A stretch of DNA of 64,000 bases from Hygrophila difformis (lineage: Eukaryota > Streptophyta > Magnoliopsida > Lamiales > Acanthaceae): the NCBI GenBank assembly GCA_030278955.1, contig JAOANR010000010.1:10571884-10635883 (forward strand). Direction: 5' to 3'. Both the position numbers and the translations under genes were made by a program. Of this stretch, positions 56,236 to 64,000 are shown in pieces; position 1 is the first letter of the stretch, and each line of letters starts with the position of its first letter. Under the pieces are notes generated by a model, which saw nothing but the letters and a program-made list of their open reading frames with translations, made no database searches and was not told the DNA's origin.

Positions 56236-58832
56236 CTATCCTTCTATTTTGAAAACTCCAAAAACATTTTCTTCCATGATTTGTGTAAGTTGCATGGATG
56301 TATTGGGCCTCGGCCCAGTTCATCTGATTTCCATCCATTACACATTTCAGCCCAGTAGTGTTCACTTATTGTGTGCTTAACACCCACACAATACCAAAAA
56401 TATTTTCTTACTTTTATGATTTTCTCTTTCATTGTGTGTATGAACGAATAATGAGAAACGCACAGATTAATGTTGGTGAAAGGTCCCTTCACAGGGATAT
56501 CGACTAACCCGTCTTCTGTGTGTCAATCATTATCTGTTATTTTGCATGATCTGATTAGTGGTTGGTGGAAGCTTCGGCGAGCGTTCTCTTCACTAAGAGT
56601 TTCGATTAGTCACTCAGCCAACTCCTAATCAGATACAGTTTTAATTCTCCTTATCTTAATTTCTCAACCTGAATTCAGGTTGCAATAGTATCAACTGATG
56701 TCGACCAACATCAGTTGAGAAATATTACAGCAAGAAATATGTGGGTTTTTCTTCCACTCACAGACAAAAGTAAACTAAATGGCGGCGGTCACCGTTATTT
56801 GGAATTCTTTTTGTCTAAAATCAATCACCTGGGAAAATTGGGAACCGGACAGCAGATGTTTGCAGTCCGGCAAACCTCAATTATCTCTGGCACTCTTTTT
56901 AGCCGATTTCTTCTCATCTCAGGCTAATCCATCTTGTGTATCGCATTCTGTCTAACCCCACCATATATTTTGGGGTGTTTTATTTTCCTTTTCATATACT
57001 TGTATGCATGATACTATTATGTAGATGTTCTGGTCTTATTGCTATTTTGGGGATCCTTCCCCTTGGACACAGAAGTCTTGATTTAAATCAGATGTTGCAT
57101 AATAAATTTCCATCAAAAACTCCTTTATAAAATCCGGATATGAGTAATGGATAAATTCAACAGTTATGATTAATTCACATTCCACTGGGGGTTGATTTTG
57201 AGAGCTTAGAAGCAGAGTCAGCGATTAGGTCTCATCTAGACTGAAAGGATCTGCGTTTTAATTGAGAGTCTAGTACCTGTCTAGGGAATGATTTTCAGAT
57301 ATCGATTGGTTTCTCAAAATTGCTGTGTGTTGGAAATCTGATATTAGATATCGCATTAAGTCAATATCCACTTGGGTGTAGATGAGATGTGATAAATAAT
57401 ACTAGAGGAACAACATATAGACCTTGGTGAATTTATAAGGTAAGGTCGAGTATTCCTTCGACTACTATCTTCTTCTGCCAAAGTCTAGAATTGAGTCTTG
57501 AGTGAGTACATCCGGAATAGGTTCATTTATGGATCTGTTTCATTCAGTTTGTATCTCATAACTACCCAGATGTTGTAAGCCCTGTGGTTTATTGATATCT
57601 CGGGGGTTCTTGATCTGCATCTGGTCACCAAGACCAGGGGCTCTTTTATACTAACGGAAAGAGACGTTTTTAACGATTCCGAGTGATAGATTTAAATGCT
57701 TTCTTTACAGCTTTCTTACTGCTTTTCTTTACATGCTTTCATAGAGGTCACTCGGAAGAATTAGGGGCTGTCCATCTGTTAAAAGGTTTGAGAGTTATGG
57801 AATGGTTTGGGGCTTGATTTGAAACTTTGGGTGTGACATGGGGGAATGATAGGAGTACTTGGCATGTCAACTAATGATATGTTAGGTGTTGCTTGTCCAC
57901 CACAGATATGTAATGTAACTTCACAAGGCCTGTGGAGGGAGTTATAAGTCTGTGGTATCTTAGAAATTGTTGTCTTAAGAGCATGTAAATTCTCACCATA
58001 AGTACCTGTCTGTTAAAGGGAACATGGTGCAGAAAGCATGAGAGTTAGCTAACTAGAGGATTATCCCAAACTAAGATCTGTGTATTAAAAATGGAAGTTT
58101 AATTGTGTTTCATCTGAATCTTGTCCAATCTTTATTATTCCCTCCCTGTCCCTTCTGTCATATTTAAACCTGCTTTTTAGATAGTGTAGCATAATTTTAT
58201 ATTGCTTTCGTAATATAGATTTAATTGCTTTCCTCGATCTAATTTATCATGCTTTGTAGAATAATTTTTACTGCTTTTATGATCTGGTTTAATTTATGTC
58301 AAGTAGTTGTTAGAAACCCTTGCAAAACTTGAATCGAGTAACCGAGTGGAAAATCTTAGTAAACGACGTGGGCCCTGCTTCCATCGCACATCCTCCAGTG
58401 AACGATCCGGTGCTTACTATAAATTACTGCAATTTTTGACCCGTGCGCTTTCGGGAGCACAGTTTCTTGACACGAGTAAATAAAAACACAACATTTTGGG
58501 AAAATACTCATACAGTGGGAAGATGTTCAAAAGCTTCATGGCAGGTGCTTTCGTGACATGAAATTATGAGAAGTATCATGGCGCAGATACCAGGGACTTT
58601 CAGGGTGACAGACTGAAGGTCAATCCCGGTTGCACCGTGATATTTGTCAAAAGTTTCATGGCAGGGAGGACCACAGCGCCGTTTGAGATTAAAACACCCC
58701 ACATGAGTAATATAAAGGGAAATCTTAACATATCCTTAAACCCCTTCCCTAATCATAACTCTTTTCATTTAATAATCCAAACCTGATATTTCAGAAAATT
58801 ACTCGTGTTAATGAAGCTCGTCAAAAGTTTCA

Positions 58833-58850
58833 TGGCGCCGTTGCCGGGGA
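58833..58850 (+). other. Primer-binding site of the Athila-like element
   Basis: TGGCGCCGTTGCCGGGGA immediately after the LTR CA end; same tRNA primer type as the sister element, and the next ~30 bp are also shared. Confidence 0.9.
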
Positions 58851-58979
58851 GGATGCAGCGCCGTTTACTAGGAGAATTACACTCCTGATTTACTCATAGA
58901 TAATCTTTGTATTTACTATCAAACAATCACTAACTTGGGGATTGTACAGGTACTGTCAAAATCTTGATACCAACTGCTT

Positions 58980-60479
58980 ATGCAACGGAGAAGGAACACA
59001 TTACCGGAGCTACCGTTCGATCTAGAAATAGAAAGGACCGCTCGCCAACTGAGGGCAGAAGCCAGAAGACGGAAAGAGCAGGAGCGTCGGACCCGCACTT
59101 CACCCGAAACATCAAGCAGCGATCTATCAGACATGGCAGATAACCAGAACATTCCCCCGATCTTATCCATAGACCAACCACCAAATAACCCTGGTAATGG
59201 AGCTGACGGAGGAATGGTAGAACATCCTAATCGTGCCAACGAAGAGGAGAATCTACCAAATCCCAATCAGCAACAATACCAGCAATTCCACCAACCACCA
59301 CCACCACCCTTAAACCAATTTCACCAAAACCAAAACATACCAAACCAACAATACCAAAACCAAGCTTTCAATCCAGATCAGTTTCAGAACAACCCACAAG
59401 ATCCACATAACTTTCAGCAATTTCCCAATTACCACCAACAGTACCAGAACCAAGCTGAACAAGGAAATCAACAACAGCAGCAAGCAGCAGCAGACTTCAT
59501 GCAACCAATAGTAGAGCCCTATCTGGATGGACCTGGGAGAGCACACTTTCCCGCACGCAATTTCGAGCTCAAACCGGCACTCATTAATTTGGTGCAAAAC
59601 AATCAGTTCTGCGGTGCAAATCATGAGGACCCTCATGATCATCTCCAGACCTTCCTGGAGCTCTGCGACACGATAAAAAATCAGGGAGTCTCTCCTGATG
59701 CTATTAGGCTAATGTTGTTTCCATTTTCTTTATATAGTGGTGCCAGGGACTGGTATAAGTCATTGCCTATCAATCTGAGGAGCACTTGGGCAGACTTGGT
59801 GAGGAGCTTTTTGCTGAAGTATTTTCCGGAATCAAAGATTGAGAAAGGACGAGCTAAGATTGGAGATTTTAAAATGAAGCCAGACGAATCATTATATGAT
59901 GCGAAAGAAAGATTCTTGGGGCTCATCAGGCGATGCCCCCAACACGGGTACGCACCCTGGGAGCAATTAAGGAAATTCTACGGAGAACTCACCCATCCAT
60001 GGAGAACAATGTTAGACGCTGCTGGCGGACGACATTTACTCCACTTGCCTATGGACCAAGCTTGGGAGAAGATTGAGACAATGTCTGTCAACAGATCCAT
60101 CCTAAAAACAGATGATAGGAAGGAGGATCCTCCTAGAAAAGTCTTTGCTGTAAGTGAAGGGAAAACAGATTTTGAAAAATTGCAAGAACAGGTAGCTGCG
60201 ATACAGCTAAGTCAGGATAAAGGGAAGGGAATAGACGCTTCTCAGGCAGGAACCTCATCAGACCAAGTTCAAACACAGCAATTGGGAGTTGTCTGTGGAC
60301 TGTGTCAGGGACCTCATCCAACTGATACATGCCAACAGATAGCTACCGAGAGTTGTAATTATGCCGGGAACTACCAAAATCGCCATCCCAATCTCTCCTA
60401 TACCAACAACAATGCACTTAATGCGCATTTGTTGCAGCCAAACCAGCCAAACCAGTTTGCAAATCAAAACCCACAGTAA
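58980..60479 (+). CDS. Athila-type Gag
   Basis: 499 codons to a TAA at 60477-60479. Basic N-terminus (about residues 1-45), a long Asn/Gln-rich linker (residues ~85-175), then the conserved retrotransposon gag core (residues ~190-370: DPHDHLQTFLELC, IRLMLFPFSL, SGARDWYKSLP, LLKYFPESK, ERFLGLIRRCPQHG). A zinc-knuckle-like CGLCQGPHPTDTC follows near residue 440. Gag forms the particle that packages element RNA. The stop interrupts an Asn/Gln-rich tail that continues in the same frame to a second stop (TAG at 60771-60773), so gag and pol were originally one frame. The start is the first ATG after the PBS leader. Confidence 0.85.
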   Translation: MQRRRNTLPELPFDLEIERTARQLRAEARRRKEQERRTRTSPETSSSDLSDMADNQNIPPILSIDQPPNNPGNGADGGMVEHPNRANEEENLPNPNQQQYQQFHQPPPPPLNQFHQNQNIPNQQYQNQAFNPDQFQNNPQDPHNFQQFPNYHQQYQNQAEQGNQQQQQAAADFMQPIVEPYLDGPGRAHFPARNFELKPALINLVQNNQFCGANHEDPHDHLQTFLELCDTIKNQGVSPDAIRLMLFPFSLYSGARDWYKSLPINLRSTWADLVRSFLLKYFPESKIEKGRAKIGDFKMKPDESLYDAKERFLGLIRRCPQHGYAPWEQLRKFYGELTHPWRTMLDAAGGRHLLHLPMDQAWEKIETMSVNRSILKTDDRKEDPPRKVFAVSEGKTDFEKLQEQVAAIQLSQDKGKGIDASQAGTSSDQVQTQQLGVVCGLCQGPHPTDTCQQIATESCNYAGNYQNRHPNLSYTNNNALNAHLLQPNQPNQFANQNPQ

Positions 60480-60836
60480 AACTTCAGACCTCAGAATCAA
60501 GGATTCGTCCAGCAAAGAGTGCAGAATTTTCAAAATCAGAATCAGAATTTCCAACCTCAGATCCAACAGAGGCCTAATCAGAACCAAGGCCAGAATTTCC
60601 AGAATTTCCAATCCCAACCTGATCAGAATCAACAATATAACCAAGGGCCACCATCTCGTCTGGAGAACTTGATGACTGAGTTTATAGCCAACCAGAAGGA
60701 TATAAACCAACAAATGCAGTCATCAATCAAGAATGTGGAGACGCAAGTCACCCAATTGGCCAAGGAACTATAGAACAGGGGGAAAGGAACACTCCCAAGC
60801 AGTACTGAAGCTAACCCGCAATGTAAAGCAATCACA
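60480..60836 (+). pseudogene. Gag-pol linker interrupted by stop codons
   Basis: In frame with both Gag upstream and Pol downstream. Encodes an Asn/Gln/Pro-rich stretch and a short amphipathic segment, bounded by stops at 60477-60479 and 60771-60773. Confidence 0.7.
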
Positions 60837-63473
60837 TTGCGGGGAGGCAAGACTCTAAAAGGAATCGTTGGACATGGAAAAGAGATGGCCGAGGAGGAAA
60901 AGGATCCAGTGGAGGGTGAAAAAGAAAATGAAAGGATTGAAGGAGGAGACGGTATTGGACTGGTCGAGGACAAATCAGAAACAGCTATTCCGCAGGCTGA
61001 AGCTGCAAAGGGAGCTGAAAAGGGTAGGGTTGAAGGTACAACTTCCTTCTCTTTACCACCAAAAACAAACAATAATAAGTACATGCCAAGGGTGCCATAC
61101 CCGGCACGTCTTAAAAATAAGGAACAAGATGAAAAATTTAAAAAGTTTTTAGAAAGACTGAAAGCTGTCGAGATCACTATTCCATTGGTCGAAATGATTT
61201 CAGAAATGCCCGTCTATGCTAAATTTCTTAAAGAAATGATTTCAGGGAAGAGAAAAATTGAGCAGGAGGAAGTAGTGATCTTGAACAGCAGCTGCAGTGC
61301 CATTATCCAAAGAGTGCTACCGGAGAAGAAGGAAGATCCAGGGTGTATTACACTGCCGATCCACATTGGGAAAACTAATGTTGGAAAAGGATTGTGCGAT
61401 CTGGGTTCGAGCATCAACGTTATGCCACTTGCCATGGTAAAACGTCTTCACCTAGGAACAATTGAACCGGTCACAATGAAATTACAGCTGGCAGACCGAT
61501 CAATTACCCATCCAATCGGAATCCTGAAGGACGTAATTGTCAAGACGGGAGGGACCCTATTCCCTGTCGATTTCATCATTCTGGACATCGAAGAAGACTG
61601 CGAGATGCCACTGATCTTAGGCCGCCCCTTTCTTTCAACAGGTGGTGCACTCATAGATGCGCGATCAAATCACATTAAGCTCCGAGTCGGAGAAGAAGAG
61701 CTAAATTTCAACATGGGAAAGCTGCAGAAGTTCCCGTCTGAGGGATCTTGTTCCATATTTGATGTAATAGAAAGTAGGAGTGAGGATGAGAGCATAGACT
61801 CTGTGACTGATGAACCAAACAAAGTTCCAAAACAGGTACTGAAGCCTGAAGGTGCGGAGCAACCAAGGAGCTGCAACGCTGTCCACTTCGAGGACCCTAT
61901 CTCTGGGGACCTTGAAGAATTCGATGGGGTTGAGTTCATCCCGGAGGAAGAGGAAAGCACTGCTGAGGAGGAAGTGGATCCTGTACTGACACAGGATCCT
62001 GAAGGTAAATCTGATCTCTCTCTCCCATCCATTTCTCGCAAATTACTGCCTTCCGTTGAATGCCCACCAGAGCTTGAACTTAAAATACTTCCGGAACATC
62101 TTAAGTACGTCTTTCTCGCTGAACATAAAAGATTACCGGTGATTGTGTCAGCCAAGCTGACACAAGAACAAGAAAAAGCTCTGGTAGACATTCTAAAGAA
62201 ATATGTACATGCAATCGGATGGACCATTTCTGATATAAAAGGAATAAGCCCCTCTGTTTGCATGCACAGAATTTTAATGGAAGAGGAGTACAAGCCCTCA
62301 AGGCAACCACAAAGGCGTCTGAATCCCCATATGCAGGAAGTGGTTAGGAAAGAAGTTATCAAGCTCTTAGATGCTGGTATCATCTATCCTATCTCTGATA
62401 GCAAATGGGTTAGCCCAGTGCAGGTCGTACCGAAACGTGGGGGGATCTGTGTAACGACTAATGAGCAAGGAGAAGAAGTGGCGACGCGTCCAGTGACCGG
62501 TTGGAGAGTTTGCATCGACTACCGGAAGCTCAATACCGCTACCAGGAAGGACCATTTCCCCTTGCCATTCATTGATCAGATGCTGGAGAGGTTGGCCGGA
62601 AGGGAGTACTACTGCTTTTTGGATGGGTACTCTGGCTACAATCAGATTGTAATAGCTAGCGAGGATCACGACAAGACCACATTCACTTGCCCATATGGAA
62701 CTTTTGCGTACAGGCGCATGCCTTTTGGACTTTGTAATGCGCCTGCCACATTTCAACGATGCATGATGTCAATTTTCTCAGAATTTATCGAAAAATGCAT
62801 TGAAGTTTTCATGGATGACTTCTCTGTGTATGGAGATACTTTTGATGAATGCTTGACTAATCTTGCACAAATTTTGAAAAGATGTGAGGACACCAACCTA
62901 GTGTTGAACTGGGAGAAGTGCCATTTCATGGTCACCGAAGGAATAGTGTTGGGTCACCGCATCTCGCGCGCAGGTATCGAAGTCGACAGGGCTAAGGTCT
63001 CAGTCATCTCAAACCTACCATTGCCTAATTCAATAAAAGCAGTTAGGAGTTTCTTAGGGCATGCCGGTTTCTACCGGAGATTCATTAAAGACTTTTCTAA
63101 AATTGCCAAACCGCTCACTAACTTGCTTTGTAAAGAAAATCCTTTTGTAATAAATGAAGCGTGTGTTCAAGCCTTTGACACGCTCAAAGAGATGTTGATT
63201 TCTGCTCCAATAGTGCAACCACCCGATTGGTCAATGCCTTTCGAGGTAATGTGTGATGCAAGTGATCTCGCCGTGGGTTCAGTTCTTGGGCAACATAAGG
63301 AAGGGAAGCATTGTGTAATTCATTACGCAAGTCATGCCCTGAATGAGGCCCAAATTAACTACACTACACCACCACGGAGAAGGAGATGTATGCTGTGGTT
63401 TTTGCGTTTGATAAATTCAGACAATATCTCATTGGTACAAAAACCACAGTGTACACAGATCACTCTGCACTGA
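60837..63473 (+). CDS. Pol: aspartic protease, reverse transcriptase, RNase H start
   Basis: 878 codons in the gag frame. An acidic linker comes first, then the retropepsin-like protease ([11 protein letters not shown] near 61395, with LGRPFLSTG near 61617), the reverse transcriptase ([16 protein letters not shown] near 62490, [11 protein letters not shown] near 62609, [16 protein letters not shown] near 62718, catalytic FMDDFSVYG near 62808) and the start of RNase H ([14 protein letters not shown] near 63253). It ends artificially: a small insertion near 63363-63375 shifts the frame, and the last ~35 residues are out-of-frame sequence. Replicates the element by reverse transcription in the cytoplasmic particle. 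Confidence 0.88.
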   Translation: MRGGKTLKGIVGHGKEMAEEEKDPVEGEKENERIEGGDGIGLVEDKSETAIPQAEAAKGAEKGRVEGTTSFSLPPKTNNNKYMPRVPYPARLKNKEQDEKFKKFLERLKAVEITIPLVEMISEMPVYAKFLKEMISGKRKIEQEEVVILNSSCSAIIQRVLPEKKEDPGCITLPIHIGKTNVGKGLCDLGSSINVMPLAMVKRLHLGTIEPVTMKLQLADRSITHPIGILKDVIVKTGGTLFPVDFIILDIEEDCEMPLILGRPFLSTGGALIDARSNHIKLRVGEEELNFNMGKLQKFPSEGSCSIFDVIESRSEDESIDSVTDEPNKVPKQVLKPEGAEQPRSCNAVHFEDPISGDLEEFDGVEFIPEEEESTAEEEVDPVLTQDPEGKSDLSLPSISRKLLPSVECPPELELKILPEHLKYVFLAEHKRLPVIVSAKLTQEQEKALVDILKKYVHAIGWTISDIKGISPSVCMHRILMEEEYKPSRQPQRRLNPHMQEVVRKEVIKLLDAGIIYPISDSKWVSPVQVVPKRGGICVTTNEQGEEVATRPVTGWRVCIDYRKLNTATRKDHFPLPFIDQMLERLAGREYYCFLDGYSGYNQIVIASEDHDKTTFTCPYGTFAYRRMPFGLCNAPATFQRCMMSIFSEFIEKCIEVFMDDFSVYGDTFDECLTNLAQILKRCEDTNLVLNWEKCHFMVTEGIVLGHRISRAGIEVDRAKVSVISNLPLPNSIKAVRSFLGHAGFYRRFIKDFSKIAKPLTNLLCKENPFVINEACVQAFDTLKEMLISAPIVQPPDWSMPFEVMCDASDLAVGSVLGQHKEGKHCVIHYASHALNEAQINYTTPPRRRRCMLWFLRLINSDNISLVQKPQCTQITLH

Positions 63474-64000
63474 GATACTTGTTTAGCAAACAAGATGCCA
63501 AACCTCGATTAATCAGGTGGGTACTTTTGTTGCAAGAATTCAACATTATAATAAAAGATAGAAAAGGCAGAGACAATGGTGCTGCTGACCATTTGTCTCG
63601 ACTAGAAAATGATAAAAATGAGCTAGCCGTAAATGAGAATTTTCCGGACGAGCAACTGTTTGCCTTACATCTTCATGATCAAGCTTGTCCGTGGTTTTCC
63701 GATATTGCTAACTTTTTAGCATGCGGAATAACCCCACCATTTCAAAGCAGGGGCCACAAAGCAAGGTTCAACCGAGATGTAGTTAACTACTTCTGGGAAG
63801 ATCCTTATCTCTTCAAGCATTGTGCAGATTCGATTATTAGACGATGTGTAACTGAGCACGAGGCTTATCAAATCGCTAAGAAATGCCATGAGTCGGAATA
63901 TGGAGGTCATCATGGCCCCACTCGAACAGCCCATAAGGTGCTCGAGTGCGGTTTTTATTGGCCTACCATTTACGAGGATTGCAAAGCGTTTGTTAAAGCT
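63376..64000 (+). pseudogene. Rest of RNase H and integrase N-terminus, shifted frame
   Basis: After the frameshift a different frame reads on to the window edge without a stop that I could see. It contains the end of RNase H ([27 protein letters not shown]) and the H2C2 zinc-binding N-terminus of integrase ([10 protein letters not shown]...[11 protein letters not shown] near 63888-63970). The integrase catalytic core, any env-like ORF and the 3' LTR lie outside the window. Confidence 0.85.

Larger units (their letters stand above)
54102..58832 (+). repeat. 5' LTR (4.73 kb) of the Athila-like element
   Basis: Starts TGATAATGG, ends AGTTTCA directly before the PBS. The TATA box cctataaaag at 54891-54900 lies downstream of one AATTCGAATT palindrome cluster and upstream of a second. 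The 3' half (about 56500-58832) is homologous in reverse complement to the LTR of the minus-strand element; the palindrome zones are not. Confidence 0.9.
54102..64000 (+). mobile_element. Athila-like Ty3/gypsy retrotransposon, runs off right edge
   Basis: 5' LTR 54102-58832, PBS at 58833, gag-pol from 58980. Order gag, protease, RT, RNase H, integrase and gag similarity place it in the Athila group of Ty3/gypsy elements. Its LTR ends (TGATAATGG...TTTCA) and the first ~50 bp after the LTR match those of the element at 32490-50039. The coding region has two in-frame stops and one frameshift. Confidence 0.92.

Noticed and set aside
60361..60713. Plus and minus ORFs in alternative frames of the gag-pol linker
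   Set aside because: Shadows of Asn/Gln-rich low-complexity coding sequence in the true frame.

Overview
The window is plant nuclear DNA, almost certainly from a eudicot. It is AT-rich with spliced genes, a wall-associated-kinase-like (WAKL) gene cluster, tRNA-derived SINEs, Stowaway-type MITEs, Helitron ends, plant LINEs, hAT, Copia and Athila-like Ty3/gypsy elements. I cannot name the species. There are no bacterial-type operons, no rRNA and no tRNA gene that I would call.

Layout. 1-2340 is the 5'-truncated ORF2 of a LINE on the minus strand, running off the left edge. 4010-8525 is a Helitron-derived tract (minus-strand 3' end at 4010, tandem repeated 5' ends at 7642-8525) that has received a SINE, MITEs and another Helitron end. 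9100-11272 holds a MITE, three SINEs and a long-TIR Mutator-like foldback element with a CACTA-like MITE inside it. 11691-15173 is the only intact host gene, a three-exon WAKL receptor kinase whose second intron carries a 986-bp MULE-like element with a perfect 9-bp target duplication. A decayed WAKL fragment lies tail-to-tail behind it. 16301-17877 is a TIR-bounded element filled with short tandem repeats.

18841-29500 is a second WAKL exon 1 split into four pieces by successive insertions: a LINE (17-bp TSD), a complete 5.5-kb hAT element with an intact 720-aa transposase (8-bp TSD), and a truncated Copia element. 30405-50275 is a third WAKL pseudogene. Its kinase exon is split by a 17.55-kb LTR element (32490-50039, TSD AGGAG) with two nearly identical 4.55-kb LTRs. 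A fourth, inverted WAKL pseudogene follows (50276-51664).

The 17.55-kb element lies on the minus strand. It has no gag or pol that I can find, only a 1,290-codon ORF with a putative plant transposon protein domain and a charged coiled-coil extension behind a stop codon. From 54102 to the right edge runs a related Athila-like element on the plus strand, with a 4.73-kb LTR, gag, protease, RT, RNase H and the start of integrase, broken by two nonsense codons and one frameshift. The two elements share LTR ends, primer-binding site and leader, so they look like a non-autonomous/autonomous pair. Both carry two clusters of short palindromes at equivalent LTR positions, but the palindrome sequence is completely different in each: GTCGCGGAAC/GTTCCGCGAC in one and AATTCGAATT in the other. 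The non-autonomous element has a third cluster in front of a promoter-like sequence upstream of its long ORF. This family-specific palindrome system is the most interesting feature of the window.
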